Shown here one piece after another: positions 9,004 to 17,160 of a stretch of 64,000 nucleotides of DNA; positions within the stretch are counted from its first letter, which is position 1; each line of letters starts with the position of its first letter. The stretch comes from Candidatus Didemnitutus sp. (GTDB lineage: Bacteria; Verrucomicrobiota; Verrucomicrobiia; Opitutales; Opitutaceae): positions 3,038,001 to 3,102,000 of the forward strand of contig JAHCAY010000001.1 of the NCBI GenBank assembly GCA_019634575.1, in the 5' to 3' direction. Under the pieces are notes generated by a model that was not told the DNA's origin, did not search any database, and was given only the letters and a program-made list of their open reading frames with translations. The position numbers and the translations under genes are program-made.

Positions 9004-11520
9004 CTAGTAGGTGTCGGCCAGCGACCGCCATTGCAGCGCCTCGCGCAGCCGCGCGAGCGTGACCGGGCGGGCGAAGTCGAGGGTGACGGTCTTCGGCTCG
9101 CGCGGGTAGAGCTCGAAATAGTTGTCGCTCGCCTTGTGCGCGAGGCCGGGCAGCTCGAACGCGAAGCGGTGCTGGAAAACGGGCGAGAGGAACGACACCT
9201 GCGCCTGGCGCGGGCTCAGCAGCTCCGTCTGCGCGTGCGTGGTGGCGCGCGGCAGGTCCATGAAGCGCGGCGCGGTGAGGAACACGGTGTCCTCGCTCAC
9301 GCGCGTGCGGTCGATGTCCAGTGCGACGCGCAGATAGAGCGCGCCGCGGTCGTGCGCGGCGATGGGCTGGGCGAGGTCGAGGGTCTGCTGGCGCACGCTC
9401 TCGCCGTAGTGGAGCGCGACTTTCTTTTCCCCTTGGAGCACGATTTTGCCGGCGAGGGTGAAGAGGTCCCAGCGCAACACGCCGCGCGCGGACGCGGGGG
9501 CGTCGTAGACGGTGTGGAGGTGCACTTCGCGCACGGTGGAGCGGCGGTAGTTGCCGATGCCGGCGATCTCGTCGCCGGGGAGATGTGCGGAGACGAGCGC
9601 CGGGGCGAAGAAGCGCCGCGCGACGTAGTGCAGCGCGCGCCAGCGGCCGGTGAACTCGATCGAGCTCCACGAGGCGACGGGCCAGCAGTCGTTCAACTGC
9701 CAGTAGAGCGCGCCCTGGCAGTGCGGCATGAGGCGGCGGTAGTGCTCGACGCCGGTCTGCATGCAATAGGCCTGATTGAGCTGCGAGAGGTAGATCAGGT
9801 CGTCCTGCGTGCGCGGGAAACGGTAGCGGCGCGACACGTAGTCGAGGATCACCTGGTTGCCGCCGCGGTTCTTTTGGTGGTTCTCCATCGCCGCGCCGAA
9901 GACGTTGCGGTCGCCGGGCGGACAGAAGGTGGCCTGCGTCTCGGGCGAGCAGTAGCTCTGCATCCCGAACTCCGAGACGAAACGGAAGCGCCACTTCTCG
10001 TAATCCTTCACGGGGTTTCGCGCGTGCCAGACATCCCAGTAATGCGTGTCGCCGCGCTTCTCGCCGTCGGTGTGTTTCACGCCGCCGAGGCCTTCGCGTT
10101 TGTCGCCGCTGGGGCGGTGCGGCGAAGAGGGCCAGTAGGGCGTGACGCCGTCGACGGCGTCGACGACGGCGGGGAGTGTCGTCTCGAAGAGTGCGGCGTA
10201 GGCGGCGCGGTTAGCGGGAGTGGAGAGCAGCGGCGGGTTGCCGTGGGCGGGATCGTTGTTGAGCGCCTCGATCTCGTTGTTGCCGCACCACAGGGCGAGG
10301 CACGCGCGGTGGCGGAGGCGGCGGACCTGTTGCTCGGCTTCAGTCTTCACGCTGCGGACGAAGCTGCGGTCGCCCGGGTAAATGGCGCAGGCGAACATGA
10401 AGTCCTGCCAGACGAGGAGGCCGAGTTCGTCGCACAGGTCGTAGAACTCCTCGTTTTCGTAGATGCCGCCGCCCCAGACGCGGATCATGTTCATGTGCGC
10501 CTCGACGGCGCTGCGCAGGTCGCGTTCGTAGTCGGAGCGTTTCAGCGTGGTGACGAAAGCGTGGGCGGGGATCCAGTTGGCGCCCTTGGCGAAAATCACG
10601 CGGCCGTTGACCTTGAATTGAAAGGTCTCGCCGGCGGCGTCGGCGTGGCGGTCGAGCTCGATCGTGCGCAGGCCGACGCGGTGCACGCGCGCGCCGATCG
10701 GCGTGCCGTCGCCGCGGCGGATCTCGATGGCGAGCGTGTAGAGCGGTTGGGCGCCGTGGCCGTTGGGCCACCAGAGTTGCGGGTGGTCGATGACGATGCG
10801 GTGACCCACGCCTTCGGCGACGACGATGCCGCTGAGCTTGAGCCGGTAGTGGCAGGTGGCGGTGCGGTCGGCGCGCGCGAGCTCGGGGGCGAGGGTGAGG
10901 GCGACGGTGCCGTCGGCGGCGTGTTCCTGCGTGAGGCGCACGCCGAGCAGGCGGTTTTTGCTCCAGCCTTCGAGGCGGAGGTCGCGCCAGATGCCGGCGG
11001 TGACGAAACGCGGGCCCCAGTCCCAGCCGAACTGGCATTGCTGCTTGCGGATGACCTGGCTGCGGCCGACGGGGTCGTTGAACTCCTTCGGTGCGTGCGT
11101 GCGGCGCGTGCGGCGGATGTAGGCGAGCGCGCTGTCGAAGCGGATCGTGAGTTCGTTGACGCCGGGGCGCAGGAGTTTCTTCACGTCCCAGCGGTGCGCG
11201 ACGAACATGTTAGCGGTGCGCGCGACCTTGCGGCCGTTGAGGGTGACGGTGGCGACGGTGTCGAGGCCGTCGGCGACGAGCTCGACGTTTTCCTCGGTCA
11301 ACAACTGAGCGGAGACGTGCAGTTTGGCGGTGTATTCCCAGTCGCGCTCCTCGATCCACTGGAGATCGAGCTCGTGGGTGCCCCAGAACGGATCGGGGAT
11401 GAGTTCGTGGCGGCGGAGATCGGTGTGGACGCAGCCGGGCACGACGGCGTCGCGCCACGGGCCGCCGGCGGTCGCGTCGCGAAAGCGCCACGGCGCGGTG
11501 TGGAGGGAGAGCTGCTGCAT
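9004..11520 (-). CDS. GH2 beta-mannosidase (cytoplasmic)
   Basis: Releases mannose from the non-reducing end of beta-1,4-manno-oligosaccharides. The 838-residue protein has the full beta-mannosidase layout: a sugar-binding N-terminal domain (WRDAVVPGCVHTDLRRH, GTHELDLQWIEERDWEY), an immunoglobulin-like domain, and a TIM barrel with the acid/base glutamate in WCGNNE (E416) and the nucleophile in RFVSEFG (E517). CQFGWDWGPRFVTAGIW and MNMIRVWGGGIYE are characteristic of beta-mannosidases within GH2. There is no signal peptide, so it should act in the cytoplasm on imported oligomers. It is encoded between the GH130 phosphorylase and two GPH symporters in one direction, which gives a complete intracellular manno-oligosaccharide route. 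Function is assigned with good confidence. Confidence 0.9.
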   Translation of the reverse strand: MQQLSLHTAPWRFRDATAGGPWRDAVVPGCVHTDLRRHELIPDPFWGTHELDLQWIEERDWEYTAKLHVSAQLLTEENVELVADGLDTVATVTLNGRKVARTANMFVAHRWDVKKLLRPGVNELTIRFDSALAYIRRTRRTHAPKEFNDPVGRSQVIRKQQCQFGWDWGPRFVTAGIWRDLRLEGWSKNRLLGVRLTQEHAADGTVALTLAPELARADRTATCHYRLKLSGIVVAEGVGHRIVIDHPQLWWPNGHGAQPLYTLAIEIRRGDGTPIGARVHRVGLRTIELDRHADAAGETFQFKVNGRVIFAKGANWIPAHAFVTTLKRSDYERDLRSAVEAHMNMIRVWGGGIYENEEFYDLCDELGLLVWQDFMFACAIYPGDRSFVRSVKTEAEQQVRRLRHRACLALWCGNNEIEALNNDPAHGNPPLLSTPANRAAYAALFETTLPAVVDAVDGVTPYWPSSPHRPSGDKREGLGGVKHTDGEKRGDTHYWDVWHARNPVKDYEKWRFRFVSEFGMQSYCSPETQATFCPPGDRNVFGAAMENHQKNRGGNQVILDYVSRRYRFPRTQDDLIYLSQLNQAYCMQTGVEHYRRLMPHCQGALYWQLNDCWPVASWSSIEFTGRWRALHYVARRFFAPALVSAHLPGDEIAGIGNYRRSTVREVHLHTVYDAPASARGVLRWDLFTLAGKIVLQGEKKVALHYGESVRQQTLDLAQPIAAHDRGALYLRVALDIDRTRVSEDTVFLTAPRFMDLPRATTHAQTELLSPRQAQVSFLSPVFQHRFAFELPGLAHKASDNYFELYPREPKTVTLDFARPVTLARLREALQWRSLADTY

Positions 11521-11602
11521 GGCGAGCGAGGTGGAAAGCGGGAGGAGTTAGGTGGTAGGCGCGCAGTCTGGCGGCGTCCGGCTCGGGCGGTGCGCGCAGG
11601 AA

Positions 11603-11623
11603 GGGCGCCGCGAGACGGCGCCC
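11603..11623. other. Perfect GC-rich hairpin in the GH130-GH2 intergenic gap
   Basis: An 8-bp stem (GGGCGCCG/CGGCGCCC) encloses the loop CGAGA, 40 bases after the GH130 stop and 83 bases before the GH2 ATG. It has no T-run on the minus strand, so it looks more like a REP-type or mRNA-processing hairpin than a true terminator. The rest of the 143-bp gap shows nothing else I can identify. Confidence 0.5.
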
Positions 11624-11663
11624 GGACCTCGGCTGCGTGAGCTTGGACGCGCCGGCATCGCCG

Positions 11664-12653
11664 TCAGCGTTTCAAGGGGTTTTCCTTGATGAATTGGACG
11701 ATGTCCTGCGCCTGGCAGAAGCATAGCGCGGAGAACGTGTCGGCGGCGCCGTAGTAGATCGCGATGCGGCCGGTGGCGGCGTCGCAGAGACATCCGACGG
11801 GGAAACACACGCCGGGGACGAAGCCGGAGAGTTCATACGGGGCTTCCGGACAGAAGAGCGCCTGGTTGGCGGAGGCGATGACTTTCCACGGCTGGTCGAG
11901 GTCGAGCAGCGCGGCGCTCATCGAGTAGACGAAGCCGTTACAGGTGCTGGTGACCGCGTGGTAGAAGAGGAGCCAGCCTTCGCTGGTCTCGATGGGCGAC
12001 GGGCCGGCGCCGATCTTGACGCCTTGGAACCACGGCCAGCCGCGGCCCATGACGTGGCGGTGTTTGCCCCAATACACGAGGTCGGGCGACTCGGAGATGA
12101 AGATGTCGCCGAAGGGCGTGTGCGCCGTGTCGGACGGGCGCGAGAACAGGAGATACTTGCCGTTGACCTTGCGGGGGAAGAGCACGCCGTTGCGGTTGTA
12201 GGGGAGGAAGGCGTTCTCGAGCTGCTCGAAGTGCACGAAGTCCTGCGTGCGGGCGAGGCCGATGGTGGGGCCGTGGTAGCCGTTGCACCAGGTGACGTAG
12301 TGGGTGTCCTCGATCTTCGTGACGCGGGGGTCGTAGGCGAACTCGTGGCGGCGCACCTCGGGGTCGTCGCACTGGAAATCGATCGGCGTGGGCTCGAAGG
12401 TGAACTTGAAGCCGTCCGCGCTGCGGCCGACATGGAGGTGCGGCACGCGGTCCATGCCCTCGGTGCGGAACACGCCGATGAAACCGTCCTGCCACGGCAC
12501 GACGGCGCTGTTATAGATGCCGGTGACGCGCGGCAGCGGGCGTCGGCCGATGACCGGGTTGGCGTCGTAGCGCCAGACGAGGTCGGGGTTGCCGGCCGGG
12601 CGCGGCTGCCACGGCAGGTTGGGGAGAGAGGGACCGACGATCTTGAGTTGCAT
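11664..12653 (-). CDS. GH130 beta-mannosyl oligosaccharide phosphorylase
   Basis: GH130 enzymes phosphorolyse beta-mannosides to mannose 1-phosphate (some members hydrolyse instead). This 329-residue protein has the five-bladed propeller signature: TGIYNSAVVPWQDGFIGVFR, the catalytic-aspartate motif AYDPRVTKIED (D108), VTWCNGYHGPTIGLA, LFSRPSDTAH, and the phosphate/substrate loop KIGAGPSPIETSEGWLLFYH. No signal peptide is present, consistent with cytoplasmic phosphorolysis. It is the first gene after promoter P2 and is followed by the GH2 beta-mannosidase and two GPH transporters. Subfamily (mannosyl-glucose phosphorylase, manno-oligosaccharide phosphorylase, or N-glycan type) cannot be settled by eye; the mannan context favours the first two. 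Confidence 0.85.
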   Translation of the reverse strand: MQLKIVGPSLPNLPWQPRPAGNPDLVWRYDANPVIGRRPLPRVTGIYNSAVVPWQDGFIGVFRTEGMDRVPHLHVGRSADGFKFTFEPTPIDFQCDDPEVRRHEFAYDPRVTKIEDTHYVTWCNGYHGPTIGLARTQDFVHFEQLENAFLPYNRNGVLFPRKVNGKYLLFSRPSDTAHTPFGDIFISESPDLVYWGKHRHVMGRGWPWFQGVKIGAGPSPIETSEGWLLFYHAVTSTCNGFVYSMSAALLDLDQPWKVIASANQALFCPEAPYELSGFVPGVCFPVGCLCDAATGRIAIYYGAADTFSALCFCQAQDIVQFIKENPLKR

Positions 12654-12732
12654 AGCGAACGGTAACGGACGCCCGGTGGCACCGTGGGCGCCGGCCGGCG
12701 AGCGATGAAAGGGGTGGGGAAACGACGGCGCC

Positions 12733-12773
12733 AGTTTACGCGCTGCGTGCGCCGCCGTTAATGAGTTCTATTG
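12733..12773 (-). promoter_or_regulatory. Promoter P2 of the GH130 gene with shared activator box
   Basis: Minus strand: CAATAGAACTCATT (12773-12760), 21 bases, then the -10 hexamer TAAACT (12738-12733). The -35 hexamer TTAACG (12761-12756) has a 17-bp spacer. The box overlaps the TAG stop codon of the GH39 gene (12770-12768). The predicted leader is about 73 bases. Confidence 0.7.
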
Positions 12774-14399
12774 TTCGCGACTTGAGACGCTGTGCGGCGC
12801 CAGCGGTTGGAGCTCGACGAGCCAGACGTCGTTTTCGCGTTGGGGAAAGGTGCGGAGGAGGCGGCCGTCAGGTCCGACGGTGAGGATTTCGTCCATCGAC
12901 GGCGTGCCGGCGGCGGCGGTGCACAGCGTGGCGACTTGCGCGCGGGTGAGCTGCGTCGGGGAGCCGAGGTCGCGCCAGGCGGACTGGACGTCGTTTTGCC
13001 GATAGCCGACGAGCGTGGCGGTGAGCCGGTAGCGGCCGGGTTTCAGGCCGGTGAGGTGCAGAGCGACGTCGCCCTTCGGTTTCGCGGGTTGGTCGCGGGC
13101 GTAGAACTCCTGGTTGATCGCCGAAGGGCCCGGGTGCGTGATGGTGAAGTCCCAGAACAGGGCTTGCAGGCCGCCGGTTTCGTCACGGCAGACGAACGAT
13201 TCGGGGTCGTCGGTCGCGAGCTCCGTGTCGCCGAGGCGGTGGAGGAAGCGATAGGCGAAATACGACGGCTTCGGCAGGTCCTGGTAGTTGAGCAACCCGA
13301 AGCCGCCATGGAACGGCGTGGTGCGCGGACCGGCTTCCTCGAAGATGTCGGTGAACGTCCAATACGACATCGACTGCGCGGCCGCGCCGATGTGGCGGAT
13401 CTTGTTCAAAATGAAAGCGGCGCTGTGATAGCTGTCGTGCAACGGGTCCGACGGCGTGTAGGAGCTGCTCCACTCGGTGTAGTGCAGCTCGGTGCCGGCG
13501 AAGGACGAGCGCTCGATCTTGGCGCGGGTGGCGAGCACCTCGGCCGTGATGGCGTTGCGCTCGGGCGAGAACACCGTGCCCGCGTTGCCGGTCTCGTCGA
13601 GGTAGCCGCTGGACGTGGCGTAGGTATGCGTGCTGACGAAATCGAGCGGCACCTTCTGCGCGGCGCAGAACGCGAGCGTCTCGTCGATCCAGCCGCTGCC
13701 CGCGGTGGCTGGTCCACCGACGCGATAGGTGGCGTCGACGGACTTCACGGCGCGCGCGGTGGCGGCGTAGAGCTTCTGGTATTCGGCGAGGCCGATGGGG
13801 AGGAACTCCGCGAAGGTGCGGCCGCTGCTCTTGCCGAGCCAGAAGCCGTCGAGATTGGGCTCGTTCCAAACCTCGAAATACCACGAGCGCACTTCGGCCG
13901 CGCCGTAGCGCTCGGTGACGTGGCGCACGAACGCCGCGATGAGCGCCTCCCATTTCGCGTAGTCCTTCGGCGGCGTGACGTTCGCGCGATACCAGAAGAT
14001 CGTATCCTTCCCGCTCGCGAGCGCTTCGGGCATGAAGCTCAGCTCGACGAACGGCTTCATCCCGATGCCCGTGAGAAAATCGAACAGCTCGTCGACATAC
14101 TGCCAGTTGTAGACCGCGCGGCCCTGCGTGTCCTCGTGGTAGACGCCCATGTCGTCGCAGAACAGGCCGTGGAAACGGATGTAGCGAAAGCCGCAGGTCT
14201 CGCGGACGAAGCGCAGCTGGCGTTGCCAGTCGGCGCGGAGGCCTTCGTTGGCGCGGCCGGCGCCCACGCAAAAGTTATACATGCGGCTCATCGGGCCGCG
14301 CGCGTGCGTGACGTCGGCGGCGATGGTGCGAGTCGGTGTGTCCGCCGCGGCGAGCGTTGCCAGTGCGCCGAGGGAAAACAGGAAAGCGAGGCGGCGCAT
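12768..14399 (-). CDS. GH39-family secreted glycosidase (beta-xylosidase-like)
   Basis: GH39 enzymes are retaining beta-xylosidases, iduronidases and relatives. The protein is 543 residues with a signal peptide at 1-19 (MRRLAFLFSLGALATLAAA), so it works in the periplasm or outside. The barrel shows RYIRFHGLFCDDMGVYHED near residue 73, the acid/base motif YFEVWNEPNLDGFW (E180) and the nucleophile motif LHYTEWSSSYTPSD (E309). A beta-sandwich follows from about residue 400. It lies 22 bp downstream of the GH27 gene on the same strand and shares its stop region with promoter P2 of GH130. A role in removing xylosyl or other side groups from hemicellulose fits; the precise glycoside is not known. 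Confidence 0.85.
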   Translation of the reverse strand: MRRLAFLFSLGALATLAAADTPTRTIAADVTHARGPMSRMYNFCVGAGRANEGLRADWQRQLRFVRETCGFRYIRFHGLFCDDMGVYHEDTQGRAVYNWQYVDELFDFLTGIGMKPFVELSFMPEALASGKDTIFWYRANVTPPKDYAKWEALIAAFVRHVTERYGAAEVRSWYFEVWNEPNLDGFWLGKSSGRTFAEFLPIGLAEYQKLYAATARAVKSVDATYRVGGPATAGSGWIDETLAFCAAQKVPLDFVSTHTYATSSGYLDETGNAGTVFSPERNAITAEVLATRAKIERSSFAGTELHYTEWSSSYTPSDPLHDSYHSAAFILNKIRHIGAAAQSMSYWTFTDIFEEAGPRTTPFHGGFGLLNYQDLPKPSYFAYRFLHRLGDTELATDDPESFVCRDETGGLQALFWDFTITHPGPSAINQEFYARDQPAKPKGDVALHLTGLKPGRYRLTATLVGYRQNDVQSAWRDLGSPTQLTRAQVATLCTAAAGTPSMDEILTVGPDGRLLRTFPQRENDVWLVELQPLAPHSVSSREQ

Positions 14400-14421
14400 G
14401 GGCGGCGAAGGAGAAAGAGCT

Positions 14422-15630
14422 TCAGCGCGCGGTCGGTGTGAGTCGAAACAGCGCGACGTCGTGCGACTCGACGCGGACGGTGAGCGGCTTGCTCGTGTCG
14501 CCGGCGTCCTGCTTCGCCCACACGTCGCGCACCTGGTAGGTGCGGTGGTCGAGCGTCCAGAGTCGGTCCCACTCGACGGTGAGGTCGGCCGCGGCGGCGG
14601 AAGTGTTGAGCGCGCACACGGCCCAGTCGCCGCCGCTGAGCGGCTTGATCCAGATTTCGATGTTCTTCGCCGGTTCGGCGAGGGCGCGGAAGCCCTGTTT
14701 GCCGAGTTTGTCCTGATCGATGGCGATGACGTCCTTGTCCGTGAGGATGGCGCGAATCTCGGGCTTCATGTGCGTGACGTCGTTGCCGGCCATGAGCGGC
14801 GCGGCGAGCATGCACCAGAGGGAGAAATGCGCGCGCGACTCGGCGAGCGTGAGGCCGGAGTTGCCGACTTCGAGCATGTCGGGATCGTTCCAGTGGCCGG
14901 GGCCGGCGAACTTGTTCAGGCCGTCGGCACCGACGTTTTCGACGAGCGCGTATTGCTGGTCGAGGAGGCGCTTCCAGCCGGACTCCCAGCCTTTGCGGCC
15001 GTCGTAGGAATCGTAAATGTCGCCGGTCGTGCGCCAGAGGTGGCCGATGTCGGCGGCCCATTCCCAGGGTTTGTTCTGGCCCCATTCGCAGATGGAGAAG
15101 ACGACCGGGCGGCCCGCGGCGAACAGTGCGTCGCGCATGCGTGTGTAGGCGTCCTTGGCGTTCGCGTCGCCGTGGTTGCACCAGTCGTATTTGAGGTAAT
15201 CGACGCCCCACGCGGCGAAGAGGCGCGCGTCCTGGAACTCGTGGCCCCAGCTGCCCGGGTAATCGCCGCAGGTGCGCGTGCCGGCGCAGGAGTAGAGGCC
15301 GAACTTGAAGCCGCGCTCGTGCAGGTAATCGCCGAGGGCCTTCATGCCGCTCGGGAATTTCTGCGGATCGGGCACGAGGTTGCCGTCGGCGTCGCGTTGT
15401 TTCAGCGACCAGCAGTCGTCGATGACGATGTAGACGTAGCCGGCGTCGCGCATGCCGTTCGCGACCATGGCGTCGGCGGTCTGGCGGATGAGCGACTCAT
15501 GGATGTCGGCCGCGAAGGTGTTCCATGTGTTCCAACCCATCGGCGGCGTGAGGGCGAGCTGGTCGAATTTCTTGGCCATGGCGGTGAGCGCGAGCGCGGA
15601 GGAGAAGACGAGCGCGAAGAGGGTTTTCAT
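14422..15630 (-). CDS. GH27 alpha-galactosidase (secreted)
   Basis: Removes alpha-1,6-galactose branches, as found on galactoglucomannan. I use the ATG at 15630 (MKTLFALVFSSALALTAMA), which begins a clear signal peptide. An upstream ATG at 15663 would run into repeat sequence and add only 11 residues. The 402-residue protein has PPMGWNTWNTF, VIDDCW, the nucleophile motif VDYLKYDWC (D149), the acid/base RTTGDI (D204), and GHWNDPDMLEVGN. A C-terminal beta-sandwich ends the protein. The start is preceded by a pyrimidine-rich run ending CCCC. It is followed 22 bp later by the GH39 gene and is probably cotranscribed with it. Confidence 0.92.
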   Translation of the reverse strand: MKTLFALVFSSALALTAMAKKFDQLALTPPMGWNTWNTFAADIHESLIRQTADAMVANGMRDAGYVYIVIDDCWSLKQRDADGNLVPDPQKFPSGMKALGDYLHERGFKFGLYSCAGTRTCGDYPGSWGHEFQDARLFAAWGVDYLKYDWCNHGDANAKDAYTRMRDALFAAGRPVVFSICEWGQNKPWEWAADIGHLWRTTGDIYDSYDGRKGWESGWKRLLDQQYALVENVGADGLNKFAGPGHWNDPDMLEVGNSGLTLAESRAHFSLWCMLAAPLMAGNDVTHMKPEIRAILTDKDVIAIDQDKLGKQGFRALAEPAKNIEIWIKPLSGGDWAVCALNTSAAAADLTVEWDRLWTLDHRTYQVRDVWAKQDAGDTSKPLTVRVESHDVALFRLTPTAR

Positions 15631-15648
15631 GGGGAAGGAAGAGGAGAA

Positions 15649-15763
15649 ACCACGAATGAACACGAATGGACACGAATGAACTAGCGTGCGATTGCCGGCG
15701 CGAGAGACCGCGGCGACGACCTTGACTCCCGGTATTCGTGTGAATTCGTGTCCATTCGTGGTT
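15649..15763. repeat. Inverted pair of ACACGAATG-type dispersed repeats
   Basis: One copy at 15649-15680 reads ACCACGAATGAACACGAATG and continues in the same period. A second, inverted copy at 15734-15763 has the units ATTCGTGT and ends ATTCGTGGTT. The arms are near-perfect reverse complements separated by about 53 bases. Similar strings are widespread in Verrucomicrobiota and related genomes and are often mistranslated as EHEWTRMN peptides. Here the element fills most of the 151-bp gap between the GH1 stop and the GH27 start. Confidence 0.75.
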
Positions 15764-15781
15764 GGACGGTTGGGTCGAAAA

Positions 15782-17149
15782 TCAACCCGGCAGGTTGGCG
15801 CCGTTGGTGCGGATGAGGTCGCGATACCAGTAATAGGAATCCTTCGGTGTGCGCTTCTGCGTCTGGTAGTCGACGTGGATGAGACCGAAGCGGTCCTTGT
15901 AGCCTTCCTTCCACTCGAAGTTGTCCATCACGGACCAGTAGAAATAGCCGGCGACGGGCACGCCTTCGGCGACGGCACGTTTCATCGCAGCGAGATAACG
16001 CGCCATGAAGTCGATGCGCTGCGGATCGTGGACCTGGCCGTCGAGGTGGACGAAGTCGGTGTTGCAGTAGCCGTTTTCGGTGAAGACGACGGGGAGTTGG
16101 TAACGCTCGTGGATGAAGCGCGCGGCCCAATACATCGCGTCGGGCGCGATGTTCAGCCACGAGAGCGTGCCGCGCGGGTTGCCGATGCCCCACGGGTGCG
16201 GGACGTTCTCCGGCGCGCCGTCGGTTTTCGCGCGCACGAGCCAGCCGGAGTAGCAGTTGTAGCCGGTGAAATCGATCGGCTGCGCGATGAGTTCGAGGTC
16301 GGCGTCGGTCACCTGCGGCATGTCGGCGCCGAATGCGGCCGCCGCGTCGTGCGGGTAGTGGCCGAGGTGCACCGGGTCCATCCACCAGGAGATGTTCCAC
16401 ATGTTCTTCCTCGTGCAACCGAAGTAGTCGCGCCGCGCGGCCTCGAGATCGGCGGCGGAATTCGTGGCGGGGATGCGCTCGCGGCCGGTGTGTGCGAGCG
16501 AGACCTTGATCGGGCCCTGGCAGCGGGCGCGCAGCGCCTGCGTGGCGCGGCCGTGCGCCATGAGCAGGTGGTGCGAACCGAGCAGGCATTCGCGGAAGCT
16601 GAGGTGCTGGCCGGGCGCGAACATGCCTTCGTGATAGCCGAGACCGATGACGACGGGCGGCTCGTTGATCGTCATCCAGTGCTTCACGCGATCGCCGAGT
16701 TTGTCGGCGACGATGGCGGCGTAGTCGCCGAACCACTCGACGATCTCGCGATTGCACCACGCGCCGCGCAACTGCAGGGCCTGCGGCAAATCCCAATGGA
16801 ACAGCGTCACCCAGGGCGTGACGCCGACGGCGAGCAGCTCGTCGACGAGACGGTCGTAGAACGCGAGGCCCTTTTCGTTCACGTGGCCGGTGCCCTCGGG
16901 CAGCACGCGCGGCCACGCGATGGAGAGGCGGTAGGCCTTCGCGCCGAGGTCGCGCATGAGCGCGACGTCTTCCGCGTAGCGGTGATAATGATCGCAGGCG
17001 ACGTCGCCGTTGTGGCCTTCGAAGGTCTTGCCGGGCTCGTGCGCGAACACGTCCCACACGGACAAGCCGCGGCCGTCGGTCGTGGTGGCGCCTTCGATTT
17101 GGTAGGCCGCGGCGGCGGCGCCCCAGGTGAAGTCTTGCGGAAAACTCAT
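15782..17149 (-). CDS. GH1 beta-glucosidase/beta-glycosidase 1 (cytoplasmic)
   Basis: Hydrolyses short beta-glucosides or related beta-glycosides. The 455-residue protein begins MSFPQDFTWGAAAAAYQIEG, a standard GH1 start with no signal peptide. The acid/base lies in HWMTINEPPV (E163) and the nucleophile in PVVFTENGY (E358). The usual C-terminal VAGYFYWSVMDNFEWKEGY is present. The long open frame upstream of 17149 is read-through. It lies 11 bp after the acetyl esterase gene and so probably belongs to the P3 transcript. It would process cello- or gluco-manno-oligosaccharides after import. The exact substrate cannot be read, since GH1 covers glucosidase, galactosidase and mannosidase activities. 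Confidence 0.92.
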   Translation of the reverse strand: MSFPQDFTWGAAAAAYQIEGATTTDGRGLSVWDVFAHEPGKTFEGHNGDVACDHYHRYAEDVALMRDLGAKAYRLSIAWPRVLPEGTGHVNEKGLAFYDRLVDELLAVGVTPWVTLFHWDLPQALQLRGAWCNREIVEWFGDYAAIVADKLGDRVKHWMTINEPPVVIGLGYHEGMFAPGQHLSFRECLLGSHHLLMAHGRATQALRARCQGPIKVSLAHTGRERIPATNSAADLEAARRDYFGCTRKNMWNISWWMDPVHLGHYPHDAAAAFGADMPQVTDADLELIAQPIDFTGYNCYSGWLVRAKTDGAPENVPHPWGIGNPRGTLSWLNIAPDAMYWAARFIHERYQLPVVFTENGYCNTDFVHLDGQVHDPQRIDFMARYLAAMKRAVAEGVPVAGYFYWSVMDNFEWKEGYKDRFGLIHVDYQTQKRTPKDSYYWYRDLIRTNGANLPG

Positions 17150-17160
17150 GTGAAGATGGC

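Noticed and set aside
7376..9994. A continuous 872-residue frame suggesting a GH2-GPH fusion
   Set aside because: The part upstream of 8953 is Arg/Ala-rich read-through in the wrong frame of the GH2 gene; the transporter starts at the ATG at 8953. The same reasoning applies to the long frames running into GPH 1, GPH 3, GH1 and DASS.
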